Positions 11,260-24,480 of a DNA stretch of 64,000 bases are shown here, one piece after another. Source of the stretch: Limnoperna fortunei (lineage: Eukaryota; Mollusca; Bivalvia; Mytilida; Modiolidae); the NCBI GenBank assembly GCA_944474755.1, contig OX104123.1:14264275-14328274 (forward strand), read 5' to 3'. The notes below the pieces were generated by a model. That model had not been told where the DNA came from. It did not search any database and saw nothing but the letters and a program-made list of their open reading frames with translations. Every line of letters begins with the position of its first letter. The first letter of the stretch is position 1. The translations under genes were made by a program, and so were the position numbers.

Positions 11260-14200
11260 CTTCCTTTTTTTTTCCGCCACATTTTCAAAACAGTCCATAA
11301 AAAAGGGTTCGCGACATATCATTTTGATCTTTCAAACCAAGTATCGTACTCTTAAGACCTGTTCAGATTTGACCCTGCGACACCGAAAACTTTTTCTTTA
11401 CAGAGTTATCTGCCCAAACACCGAAAACCTTGTTATCAGGTTAACTCAGAAACTATAAAATTTAGAGAAAAACTGAAAAGTGAGAAATGTTAAGGAACTT
11501 TTGAGACAACTTTGTGCCATAATTTGGCCAAAAAATTTTGTCGAGCGAAGGCGAGCGGTATACCTTGAATGTTTCAATGACTCCGGTCATCACCAAAACT
11601 CACAAACTGGAAGTCGAAAACACCTTGGGTCTTCACCATTTGTTGTCCTGTGATATTACCTTCAAGAAAATCTCAAGGTCAAAGTTCAGATATGACCTCG
11701 ACCTTAGGCCTCCAATCTTGTTATCATAACAACTCGAAAACTGTAAAAGATAGAAGCAGACAATAAATTGGAAAAATACTCCTCTCATTGAGACCTACAT
11801 TTGGTCTTCTATGTCAAAAATTGTTCAATGAACCATTTAGGAGTTATTGCCCTTGACAGGTTTCGGCTAAATATTGTTTTCAATATTACTCAAATACCAT
11901 ACAAAATTGAAGCAGACAATATATAAGAAAAATGTTCCTCTCATTGAGACCTACATTTGGTCTTTTATGTCAAAAATTGTTCAATGAACCGTTTAGGAGT
12001 TATTGCCCTTGACAGGTTTTGGCTAAATTTTGTTTTCAATATTACTCAAAAACTATACAAAATTGAAGCAGACAATATATGAGAAAAATGTTCCTCTCAT
12101 TGAGATCTACATTTGATATAAATAGTTGAAAACTGTGCGACAAACCGTTTTCGAGGTTATGGCCCTTGACTGGTTTCGGCTAACTTTTATTTTCAATATA
12201 ACTCTAAAACCATACAAAATTGAAGCAGACAATATATGAGAAAAATGTTCCTCTCGTTGAGATCTACATTTGATATATAGTGTCGAAAACTGTGTGACAA
12301 ACAGTTTTCCAGGTTATGGCCCTTGACACGTATATGCTAAATTTTGTCGAGACCTTCATTTGGTACATTTGAACCAAAGGTGTGCGATGAACCGTTTTCG
12401 AGTAACAGCCCTTGACATGTGTGAGTTATTCCGTTTTTTGGTTAAAACTTGAAAACGGTTAGAGATAATATAGTTAACATGGTCATATGTCGTGTGCGAA
12501 GAATCTGCCTAGCTTTTTGACCAAAGCTCATGAATATAAAGGAAAACATGCATCACGATAAAAAAAATACACATCTTTGCTGCAATTAATCAGACCTGTC
12601 CAGACACTAAGAAGTGTTACAATATATAAAACGTAACACATAACCAGTATCTAGAGAGTATCTTATATCTTCGAGCTCATTTGATATGGACCTGATAAGA
12701 CTTGTCGAGCGAAAAAAAACAACTAAGAATTAATATGTATCAAGATTAGTACTTTTTGGCTTAGAAAGGGGTAATCATATGAGACTTAAAAATTTTCAAT
12801 GATGGACATTTCAAAATGGCTTAAACACTAATTTCAAATTTTAAGTACATACTACATGTACTTTTTGTAACATAAAAAACTAACTTTTGGCAAAAATTGA
12901 TAAAATCATGAACATTGAGTGAGTTCCTACAATGCGTAATTATGTGTCGAGTGAAGAAAACATGCACTTTGTTACAAAATTTCTGTATTAAACAAAAATT
13001 GATAAAATAATGAACATTGAGCCAGTTCCTACAATGCGTAATTATGTGTCGAGTGAAGAAAACATGCACTTTGTTGCAAAATTGCTGTATTAAACCAAAT
13101 GTGATAATTATTAAAATGATTGAAATGATGTTAACTTGAACATATATACAGAAATTAGCAATTTAAGTGCAATTACTTTAAAAATGGTACACTATATTCT
13201 TAGATTTTCATGAAAAAATGTTCAACACTGTGACAATAGCCTAAATCGACACTTTTAATCCAAAGTTAAAACAAAACCTTTTGATTTCTACAAGTTTCCC
13301 TCTTTTCCTTATTGTTTAATTATTAAATTTAAAATATGTAAAGCTGTTGTGTCCCATTTTAGTGTGTTTCTCCATTAAAAATGAGTACAAAGTTATTTCT
13401 GAATCATAATAATAATATTGTATGGAGACAATCAATTAAAAATACCAAGATGTATGACAAAATAAGTTTTGCATAAAATGTTATGTAGTTTGGTCTACTT
13501 TCATCATGTTCATAGTGTACATTTTTTCAATATACATCATACATGACCAAAGTTAACACTAAATTTAATCAACTTACTTTGTTAGGTAAAAAGAAGATAT
13601 TTTCCGTTTAGAATGTGGATTTCAGTCTAAAAACGTATTTCCTCAAAGTATGCTAGTCAATAAATCCTCCAAATCCCAGATTGAAACACATGACCACCCC
13701 TCCCCCTTATTTGTAAATTTCGTCAGCTGTGATGTCCATTTCAGTTATCGTCAGTGAATCATAGTGTAAATCCTTTCTCAACAAGTTGTTCTAACTATCC
13801 GAACTGCATTTTACCTCACATTTGAATCAAATTGAAACAATTTCCGACGTGAATTTTTGTTTATTCGGTCGTCTGCTACGTGACTCGTGTCCTTATTTTC
13901 CAGCGTGAAATTCCTATGAAATAATTTGAAAAATGTCTTTAAATGATCGATCTGAAACAATAACAAATTGAAACAATGCTCCGTTGATATTAATCCGTGT
14001 CGTCCTGAATTAAACAATCACTGAGATTACAGATCGTGCATCATGTCATATATAGGTCCGTTCAGACCATCGTAACTCCCTAGAATGATAAAATAAAACT
14101 ATCTCCGTGATATTATATAACAATGTCACGTGACTCCAGCCAGTTCTGTTCTTTGCCTTTTACCATAAATCTCTTTCTCTTCCCCTACAAGTCAAGAAAA

Positions 14201-14630
14201 GTCATTAAAATACCAAACATATAGTTAAAAACAGAAAAGTAAACAAACAAACAAATAAACAAAAAAACTGGTTCCCGGTTTTTATATAATCATAGTTGCA
14301 TATAAAACTATGAACCCAAAAAGGGCCCAACTCTCCACCCAGGGACAGCATGTCAAAAACAATAAATCATGCTGGCCCTGGGGTGGAGGGGCCGGGCCCT
14401 TTTTTTTCCTTCAATTTTGTAATAAGAACGTTCTAGAAACAATGGAATAGAAACCCCCCGGGGAGGCGGGGGGGGGGGGGGGGTATACGGGTATAGTACG
14501 ATGTAAAATGATAGATTTTCACCCTCTGGGACCTCTTGTTTAACGTTTAACGCCAGTTTTTCCTATAGAAACGATAACGAGGGAAAGACCTTCCTGTGCA
14601 TTTGTTCTACTGAACAAATGTCCTTTTATT
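11260..14630 (+). repeat. Array unit 4, type A, joined directly to a B unit
   Basis: The 3371-bp type A body has no palindromic modules in front; only an ATT tract separates it from unit 3. It has a 16-G run and a private base change (GTATAGTAC near 14493). The heat-shock element is at 14426-14438. Confidence 0.9.
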
Positions 14631-14934
14631 AAGGTCTTTCCCACTTCCAGTGGGAAGACCTTACTGTATTTCTTCTGATTATTATTATTATTAAGGTCTT
14701 TCCCACTTCCAGTGGGAAGACCTTATTGTATTTCTTCTGATTATTATTAAGGTCTTTCCCACTTCCAGTGGGAAGACCTTACTGTATTTCTTATGATTAT
14801 TAAGGTCTTTCCCACTTCCAGTGGGAAGACCTTACTGTATTTCTTATGATTATTATTATTAAGGTCTTTCCCACTTCCAGTGGGAAGACCTTACTGTATT
14901 TCTTCTGATTATTATTATTATTATTATTATTATT
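14631..14934 (+). repeat. Palindromic module cluster (five modules) before a type C unit
   Basis: Modules start at 14631, 14693, 14749, 14802 and 14861. The closing ATT tract is longer than before B units. Confidence 0.9.
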
Positions 14935-15864
14935 CTTATTCTTTTTCTTCCGCCACATTTCAAAACAGTCTGTGAAAAAGACTTCGCGACATATCATTTT
15001 GATCTTTTAAACCAAGTATCGAACTCTTAAGACCTGTTCGGTGTTCACCCTGCGACACCGAAAACTTTTTCTTTACGGAGTTATCTGCCCCAACACCGTA
15101 AACCTTGTTATCAGAACCACTCAGAAACTATAAAATTTAGAGAAAAACTGAAAAGTGAGAAATGTTAAGGAACTTTTGAGACAACTTTGTGCCATAATTT
15201 GGCCAAAAAATTTTGTCGAGCGAAAGCGAGCGGTATACCTTGAATGTTTCAATCAATCCGACCATCACCAAAACTCACAAACCGGAAGTCGAAAACACCT
15301 TGGTTGTTCACCATTTGTTGTTTTGTGACATGTCCTTAAGGAAAATCTCAAGGTTAAAGTTGAGATATGACCTCAACCTTAGGCCTCGAATCTTGTTATG
15401 ATAACAACTCGAAAACCGTAAAAGATGGAAGCAGACAATAAATTGGTAAAATACTCCTCTCATTGAGACCTACATTTGGTCTTTAATGTCCGAAACTGTT
15501 CAATTTACCGTTTAAGAGTTATTGCCCTTGACATGTTTCGGTTGATTGGTTTTTGACTTATAAATTGAAAACGGTTAGAGATAATATAGTAAACATATAG
15601 GTTTAAAGTGATCAGTATCAAAAGAGCTTTAATTTGAGCCAAAGGTCAAAGGTCATAGGTCAAGGTCATACCCTAGCAACAAGGTAACTGTTATAAAAAG
15701 TCCTTAGCAACCATATATTTTTAGAATCAGAATGATGTTCTTTACTGAAATACGTAATTACACGACCGGAAGTGGCATTTTGTCCATAGCAACCAACTAA
15801 ATGTCCTTAGCAACCATACATTTTCTGACTTTGGACGATTTGCTTTGTACTTATTATTATTATT
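14935..15864 (+). repeat. Array unit 5, short type C, 3'-truncated
   Basis: The first roughly 600 bp are a diverged version of the A/B 5' block (start CTTATTCTTTTTCTTCC; AAAGCGAGCGG instead of AAGGCGAGCGG). After one core-like copy it switches to sequence absent from A and B: an AGGTCA-rich block (15641-15668), CTAGCAAC, and two 'TCCTTAGCAACCATA' stretches. It stops at TTTGTAC and joins unit 6 at an ATT tract, so it lacks the 3' inverted repeat and hairpin that unit 7 keeps. Confidence 0.85.
15643..15668 (+). promoter_or_regulatory. Nuclear-receptor-like half-site cluster (DR1 + extended half-site)
   Basis: AGGTCAAAGGTCA (15643-15655) is a perfect direct repeat with one-base spacing. TCAAGGTCA (15660-15668) matches the extended half-site bound by ERR/SF-1-type receptors. 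The C unit at 19600 has the same pair at 20309-20321 and 20326-20334. AGGTCA runs are common in bivalve repeats, so binding is only a possibility. Confidence 0.35.
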
Positions 15865-18800
15865 CTTCCTTTTTTTTTCCGCCACATTTTCAAAACAGTC
15901 CATAAAAAAGGGTTCGCGACATATCATTTTGATCTTTCAAACCAAGTATCGTACTCTTAAGACCTGTTCAGATTTGACCCTGCGACACCGAAAACTTTTT
16001 CTTTACAGAGTTATCTGCCCAAACACCGAAAACCTTGTTATCAGGTTAACTCAGAAACTATAAAATTTAGAGAAAAACTGAAAAGTGAGAAATGTTAAGG
16101 AACTTTTGAGACAACTTTGTGCCATAATTTGGCCAAAAAATTTTGTCGAGCGAAGGCGAGCGGTATACCTTGAATGTTTCAATGACTCCGGTCATCACCA
16201 AAACTCACAAACTGGAAGTCGAAAACACCTTGGGTCTTCACCATTTGTTGTCCTGTGATATTACCTTCAAGAAAATCTCAAGGTCAAAGTTCAGATATGA
16301 CCTCGACCTTAGGCCTCCAATCTTGTTATCATAACAACTCGAAAACTGTAAAAGATAGAAGCAGACAATAAATTGGAAAAATACTCCTCTCATTGAGACC
16401 TACATTTGGTCTTCTATGTCAAAAATTGTTCAATGAACCATTTAGGAGTTATTGCCCTTGACAGGTTTCGGCTAAATATTGTTTTCAATATTACTCAAAT
16501 ACCATACAAAATTGAAGCAGACAATATATAAGAAAAATGTTCCTCTCATTGAGACCTACATTTGGTCTTTTATGTCAAAAATTGTTCAATGAACCGTTTA
16601 GGAGTTATTGCCCTTGACAGGTTTTGGCTAAATTTTGTTTTCAATATTACTCAAAAACTATACAAAATTGAAGCAGACAATATATGAGAAAAATGTTCCT
16701 CTCATTGAGATCTACATTTGATATAAATAGTTGAAAACTGTGCGACAAACCGTTTTCGAGGTTATGGCCCTTGACTGGTTTCGGCTAACTTTTATTTTCA
16801 ATATAACTCTAAAACCATACAAAATTGAAGCAGACAATATATGAGAAAAATGTTCCTCTCGTTGAGATCTACATTTGATATATAGTGTCGAAAACTGTGT
16901 GACAAACAGTTTTCCAGGTTATGGCCCTTGACACGTATATGCTAAATTTTGTCGAGACCTTCATTTGGTACATTTGAACCAAAGGTGTGCGATGAACCGT
17001 TTTCGAGTAACAGCCCTTGACATGTGTGAGTTATTCCGTTTTTTGGTTAAAACTTGAAAACGGTTAGAGATAATATAGTTAACATGGTCATATGTCGTGT
17101 GCGAAGAATCTGCCTAGCTTTTTGACCAAAGCTCATGAATATAAAGGAAAACATGCATCACGATAAAAAAAATACACATCTTTGCTGCAATTAATCAGAC
17201 CTGTCCAGACACTAAGAAGTGTTACAATATATAAAACGTAACACATAACCAGTATCTAGAGAGTATCTTATATCTTCGAGCTCATTTGATATGGACCTGA
17301 TAAGACTTGTCGAGCGAAAAAAAACAACTAAGAATTAATATGTATCAAGATTAGTACTTTTTGGCTTAGAAAGGGGTAATCATATGAGACTTAAAAATTT
17401 TCAATGATGGACATTTCAAAATGGCTTAAACACTAATTTCAAATTTTAAGTACATACTACATGTACTTTTTGTAACATAAAAAACTAACTTTTGGCAAAA
17501 ATTGATAAAATCATGAACATTGAGTGAGTTCCTACAATGCGTAATTATGTGTCGAGTGAAGAAAACATGCACTTTGTTACAAAATTTCTGTATTAAACAA
17601 AAATTGATAAAATAATGAACATTGAGCCAGTTCCTACAATGCGTAATTATGTGTCGAGTGAAGAAAACATGCACTTTGTTGCAAAATTGCTGTATTAAAC
17701 CAAATGTGATAATTATTAAAATGATTGAAATGATGTTAACTTGAACATATATACAGAAATTAGCAATTTAAGTGCAATTACTTTAAAAATGGTACACTAT
17801 ATTCTTAGATTTTCATGAAAAAATGTTCAACACTGTGACAATAGCCTAAATCGACACTTTTAATCCAAAGTTAAAACAAAACCTTTTGATTTCTACAAGT
17901 TTCCCTCTTTTCCTTATTGTTTAATTATTAAATTTAAAATATGTAAAGCTGTTGTGTCCCATTTTAGTGTGTTTCTCCATTAAAAATGAGTACAAAGTTA
18001 TTTCTGAATCATAATAATAATATTGTATGGAGACAATCAATTAAAAATACCAAGATGTATGACAAAATAAGTTTTGCATAAAATGTTATGTAGTTTGGTC
18101 TACTTTCATCATGTTCATAGTGTACATTTTTTCAATATACATCATACATGACCAAAGTTAACACTAAATTTAATCAACTTACTTTGTTAGGTAAAAAGAA
18201 GATATTTTCCGTTTAGAATGTGGATTTCAGTCTAAAAACGTATTTCCTCAAAGTATGCTAGTCAATAAATCCTCCAAATCCCAGATTGAAACACATGACC
18301 ACCCCTCCCCCTTATTTGTAAATTTCGTCAGCTGTGATGTCCATTTCAGTTATCGTCAGTGAATCATAGTGTAAATCCTTTCTCAACAAGTTGTTCTAAC
18401 TATCCGAACTGCATTTTACCTCACATTTGAATCAAATTGAAACAATTTCCGACGTGAATTTTTGTTTATTCGGTCGTCTGCTACGTGACTCGTGTCCTTA
18501 TTTTCCAGCGTGAAATTCCTATGAAATAATTTGAAAAATGTCTTTAAATGATCGATCTGAAACAATAACAAATTGAAACAATGCTCCGTTGATATTAATC
18601 CGTGTCGTCCTGAATTAAACAATCACTGAGATTACAGATCGTGCATCATGTCATATATAGGTCCGTTCAGACCATCGTAACTCCCTAGAATGATAAAATA
18701 AAACTATCTCCGTGATATTATATAACAATGTCACGTGACTCCAGCCAGTTCTGTTCTTTGCCTTTTACCATAAATCTCTTTCTCTTCCCCTACAAGTCAA

Positions 18801-19236
18801 GAAAAGTCATTAAAATACCAAACATATAGTTAAAAACAGAAAAGTAAACAAACAAACAAATAAACAAAAAAACTGGTTCCCGGTTTTTATATAATCATAG
18901 TTGCATATAAAACTATGAACCCAAAAAGGGCCCAACTCTCCACCCAGGGACAGCATGTCAAAAACAATAAATCATGCTGGCCCTGGGGTGGAGGGGCCGG
19001 GCCCTTTTTTTTCCTTCAATTTTGTAATAAGAACGTTCTAGAAACAATGGAATAGAAACCCCCCGGGGAGGCGGGGGGGGGGGGGGGGGTATACGGGTAT
19101 ATTACGATGTAAAATGATAGATTTTCACCCTCTGGGACCTCTTGTTTAACGTTTAACGCCAGTTTTTCCTATAGAAACGATAACGAGGGAAAGACCTTCC
19201 TGTGCATTTGTTCTACTGAACAAATGTCCTTTTATT
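15865..19236 (+). repeat. Array unit 6, type A, joined directly to a C unit
   Basis: The 3372-bp body follows the truncated C unit with only an ATT tract between. It has a 17-G run, the longest in the array. The heat-shock element is at 19031-19043. Confidence 0.9.
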
Positions 19237-19554
19237 AAGGTCTTTCCCACTTCCAGTGGGAAGACCTTACTGTATTTCTTCTGATTATTATTATTATTAA
19301 GGTCTTTCCCACTTCCAGTGGGAAGACCTTATTGTATTTCTTCTGATTATTATTAAGGTCTTTCCCACTTCCAGTGGGAAGACCTTACTGTATTTCTTAT
19401 GATTATTAAGGTCTTTCCCACTTCCAGTGGGAAGACCTTACTGTATTTCTTATGATTATTATTATTAAGGTCTTTCCCACTTCCAGTGGGAAGACCTTAC
19501 TGTATTTAAGGTCTTTCCCACTTCCAGTGGGAAGACCTTACTGTATTTCTTCTG

Positions 19555-19599
<45 letters not shown>
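19237..19599 (+). repeat. Palindromic module cluster (six modules), longest in the array
   Basis: Modules start at 19237, 19299, 19355, 19408, 19467 and 19508. The fifth is shortened to 41 bp: its spacer ends at TGTATTT and runs straight into the next AAGGTCT. A pure ATT tract of about 50 bp follows. Confidence 0.9.
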
Positions 19600-19600
<1 letters not shown>

Positions 19601-20649
19601 TTATTCTTTTTCTTCCGCCACATTTCAAAACAGTCTGTGAAAAAGACTTCGCGACATATCATTTTAATCTTTTAAACCAAGTATCGAACTCTTAAGACCT
19701 GTTCGGTGTTCACCCTGTGACACCGAAAACTTTTTCTTTACGGAGTTATCTGCCCCAACACCGAAAACCTTGTTATCAGAACAACTCAGAAACTATGAAA
19801 CTTAGATAAAAACTGAAAAGTGACAAATGTTAAGGAACTTTTGAGACAACTTTGTACCATAATTTGTCCAAAAAATTTTGTCGAGCGAAGGCGAGCGGTA
19901 TACCTTGAATGTTTCAATCACTCCGGTCATCACCAAAACTCACAAACCGGAAGTCGAAAACACCTTGGTTGTTCACCATTTGTTGTTTTGTGACATGACC
20001 TTAAGGAAAATCTCAAGGTGAAAGTTCAGATATGACCTCAACCTTAGGCCTCGAATCTTGTTATGATAACAACTCGAAAACCGTAAAAGATGGATGCAGA
20101 CAATAAATTGGAAAAATACTCCTCTCATTGAGACCTATATTTGGTCTTTAATGTCCGAAACTGTTCAATTTACCGTTTAAGAGTTATTGCCCATTGACAT
20201 GTTTCGGTTGATTGGTTTTTGAGTTATAAATTGAAAACGGTTAGAGATAATATAGTAAACATATAGGTTTAAAGTGATCAGTATCAAAAGAGCTTCAATT
20301 TGAGCCAAAGGTCAAAGGTCATATGTCAAGGTCATAACCTAGCAACAAGGTAACAGTTATAAAAAGTCCTTAGCAACCATATATTTTTAGAATCAGAATG
20401 ATGTTCTTTACTGAAATATATCTTATCACGACCGGAAGTGGCATTTTGTCCATAGCAACCAACTAAATATCCTTAGCAACCATACATTTTCTGACAAAGG
20501 ACGACTTGCTTTGTACATTAAAACCATAGTAACTGACCGTTACGTCATTAGCAACTATATACCTAGACATAACACTAACAAAATGCCGGGAAAGACCTCA
20601 CATTTGTTCTCTGAACAAATGACCTATCTTTCTTCTGATTATTATTATT
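19600..20649 (+). repeat. Array unit 7, short type C, complete 3' end
   Basis: It is homologous to unit 5 but extends past the point where that copy stops. It ends with GGGAAAGACCT (20590-20600) and a hairpin CATTTGTTC-TCT-GAACAAATG, a variant of the terminus that closes the long units. So long and short elements share both ends but differ inside, as non-autonomous families of one transposon do. The sequence after the hairpin (TTTCTTCTG plus ATT) is the tail of a palindromic module. Confidence 0.85.
20590..20622 (+). other. 3' terminus of short C element
   Basis: An inverted-repeat remnant GGGAAAGACCT is followed within a few bases by a perfect 9-bp stem with loop TCT. Stem sequence is the same as in the long units; the loop and the bases on either side differ. 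Confidence 0.65.
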
Positions 20650-23600
20650 CTTATTTTTTTTTCTTCCGCCAAGTCTGTAGAAAAGACTTCGCGACATATC
20701 ACTTTCATCTTTTATACCAAGTATCGTACACTTAAACCCTGATTGGAATTCACCCTGCGACACCGAAAACTTTTTCTTTACAGAGTTATCTGCCCAAACA
20801 CCGAATACCTTGTTATCAGAACAACTCAGAAACTATAAAATTTAGAGAAAAACTGAAAAGTGAGAAATGTTAAGGAACTTTTGAGACAACTTTGTGCCAT
20901 AATTTGACCAAAAAATTTTGTCGAGCGAAGGCGAGCGGTATACCTTGAATGTTTCAATGACTCCGGTTATCACCAAAACTCACAAATCGGAAGTCGAAAA
21001 TGCCTTGGGTGATCACCATTTGTTGTCCTGTGACATGACCTTAAAGAAAATCTCAAGGTCAAAGTTCAGATATGACCTCGACCTTAGGTCTCGAATCTTG
21101 TTATCATAATAACTCGAAAACTGTAAAAGATAGAAGCAGACAATAAATTGGAAAAATACTCCTCTCATTGAGACCTACATTTGGTCTTTTATGTCAAAAA
21201 TTGTTCAATGAACCATTTAGGAGTTATTGCCCTTGACAGGTTTCGGCTAAATTTTGTTTTCAATATTACTCAAAAACCATACAAAATTGAAGCAGACAAT
21301 ATATGAGAAAAATGTTCCTCTCATTGAGATCTACATTTGATATAAATAGTTGAAAACTGTGCGACAAACCGTTTTCGAGGTTATGGCCCTTGACTGGTTT
21401 CGGCTAACTTTTATTTTCAATATAACTCAAAAACCATACAAAATTGAAGCAGACAATATATGAGAAAAATGTTCCTCTCATTGAGATCTACATTTGATAT
21501 AAATAGTTGAAAACTGTGCGACAAACCGTTTTCGAGGTTATGGCCCTTGACTGGTTTCGGCTAACTTTTATTTTCAATATAACTCAAAAACCATACAAAA
21601 TTGAAGCAGACAATATATGAGAAAAATGTTCCTCCCATTGAGATCTACATTTGATATAATAGTTGAAAACTGTGCGACAAACCGTTTTCGAGGTTATGGC
21701 CCTTGACTGGTTTCGGCTAACTTTTATTTTCAATATAACTCAAAAACCATACAAAATTGAAGCAGACAATATATGAGAAAAATGTTCCTCCCATTGAGAT
21801 CTACATTTGATATAATAGTTGAAAACTGTGCGACAAACCGTTTTCGAGGTTATGGCCCTTGACTGGTTTCGGCTAACTTTTATTTTCAATATAACTCAAA
21901 AACCATACAAAATTGAAGCAGACAATATATGAGAAAAATGTTCCTCTCATTGAGATCTACATTTGATATAAATAGTTGAAAACTGTGCGACAAACCGTTT
22001 TCCAGGTTATGGCCCTTGACACGTATGTGCTAAATTTTGTTGAGACCTTCATTTGGTACATTTGAACTGAAGGTGTGCGATGAACCGTTTTCGAGTAACA
22101 GCCCTTGACATGTTTGAGTTATTCGGTTTTTTTGGTTAAAACTTGAAAACGGTTAGAGATAATATAGTAAATATGTATATTTAAAGTAATCATCTCTTCA
22201 AGACCTTCATTTAGTATATTGTAACTGAAACTGTTATATGAACCGTATTCGAGTTATCAGCCTTGACACATTTCTGTTATTCGGTTTTTGACTTTAACTT
22301 GAAAACGGTTAGAGATAATATAGTTAACATGGTCATATGTCGTGTGCGAAGAATCTGCCTAGCTTTTTGACCAAAGCTCATGAATATTAAGGAAAACATA
22401 CATCACGATAAAAAAAAATACACATCTTTGCTGCAATTAATCAGACCTGTCCAGACACTAAGAAGTGTTACAATATATAAAACGTAACACATAACCAGTA
22501 TCTAGAGAGTATCTTATATCTTCGAGCTCATTTGATATGGACCTGATAAGACTTGTCGAGCGAAAAAAAAAAAAACTAAGAATTAATATGTATCAAGATA
22601 TTAGTACTTTTTGGCTTAGAAAGGGGTAATCATATGAGACTTAAAATTTTTCAATGATGGACATTTCAAAATGGCTTAAACACTAATTTCAAATTTTAAG
22701 TACATACTACATGTACTTTTTGTAACATAAAAAACTAACTTTTGGCAAAAATTGATAAAATCATGAACATTGAGTGAGTTCCTACAATGCGTAATTATGT
22801 GTCGAGTGAAGAAAACATGCACTTTGTTACAAAATTGCTGTATTAAACAAAAATTGATAAAATAATGAACATTGAGCGAGTTCCTACAATGCGTAATTAT
22901 GTGTCGAGTGAAGAAAACATGCACTTTGTTGCAAAATTGCTGTATTAAACCAAATGTGATAATTATTAAAATGATTGAAATGATGTTAACTTGAACATAT
23001 ATACAGAAATTAGCAATTTAAGTGCAATTACTTTAAAAATGGTACACTATATTCTTAGATTTTCATGAAAAAATGTTCAACACTGTGACAATAGCCTAAA
23101 TCGACACTTTTAATCCAAAGTTAAAACAAAACCTTGTGATTTCTACAAGTTTCCCTCTTTTCCTTATTGTTTAATTATTAAATTTAATATGTAAAGCTGT
23201 TGTGTCCCATTTTAGTGTGTTTCTCCATTAAAAATGAGTACACAGTTATTTCTGAATCATAATAATAATATTGTATGGAGACAATCAATTAAAAATACCA
23301 AGATGTATGACAAAATAAGTTTTGCATAAAATGTTATGTAGTTTGGTCTACTTTCATCATGTTCATAGTGTACATTTTTTCAATATACATGACCAAAAGT
23401 TAACACTAAATTTAATCAACTTACTTTGTTAGGTAAAAAGAAGATATTTTCCGTTTAGAATGTGGATTTCAGTCTAAAAACGTATTTCCTCAAAGTATGC
23501 GAGTCAATAAATCCTCCAAATCCCAGATTGAAACACATGACCACCCCTCCCCCTTATTTGTAAATTTCGTCAGCTGTGATGTCCATTTCAGTTATCGTCA

Positions 23601-24480
23601 GTGAATCATAGTGTAAATCCTTTCTCAACAAGTTGTTCTAACTATCCGAACTGCATTTTACCTCACATTTGAATCAAATTGAAACAATTTCCGACGTGAA
23701 TTTTTGTTTATTCGGTCGTCTGCTACGTGACTCGTGTCCTTATTTCCAGCGTGAAATTCCTATGAAATAATTTGAAAAATGTCTTTAAATGATCGATCTG
23801 AAACAATAACAAATTGAAACAATGCTCCGTTGATATTAATCCGTGTCGTCCTGAAATAAACAATCACTGAGATTACAGATCGTGCATCATGTCATATATA
23901 TGTCCTTTCAGACCATCGTAACTCCCTAGAATGATAAAATAAAACTATCTCCGTGATATTATATAAGAATGTCACGTGACTCCAGCTAGTTCTTTTCTTT
24001 GCCTTTTACCATAAATCTGTTTTTCTTCACCTGCAAGTCAAGAAAAGTCATTAAAATACGAAACATATAGTTAAAAACAGAAAAGTAAACAAACAAACAA
24101 ATAAACAAAAAAACTGGTTCCCGGTTTTTATATAATCATAGTTGCATATAAAACTATGAACCCAAAAAGGGCCCAACTCTCCACCCAGGGACAGCATGTC
24201 AAAAACAATAAATCATGCTGGCCCTGGGATGGAGGGGCCGGGCCCTTTTTTTTTCTTCAATTTTGTAATTAGAACGTTCTAGAAACAATGGAATAGAAAC
24301 CCGCCCGGGGGGGGGGGGGGGTATACGGGTATATTACGATGTAAAATGATAGATTTTCACCCTCTGGGGCCTCTTGTTTAACGTTTAACGCCAGTTTTTC
24401 CTATAGAAACGATAACGAGGGAAAGACCTTCCTGTGCATTTGTTCTACTGAACAAATGTCCTTTTATTATTATTATTATT
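20650..24480 (+). repeat. Array unit 8, type B
   Basis: The 3831-bp body is nearly the same as unit 3 and also runs directly into a type A unit. Its 5' flank is only a module tail, not a module cluster. The heat-shock element is at 24272-24284. Confidence 0.9.

Noticed and set aside
19452..19662. Frames with long Tyr or Asn runs over the ATT tract
   Set aside because: They are translations of the microsatellite and palindromic modules.
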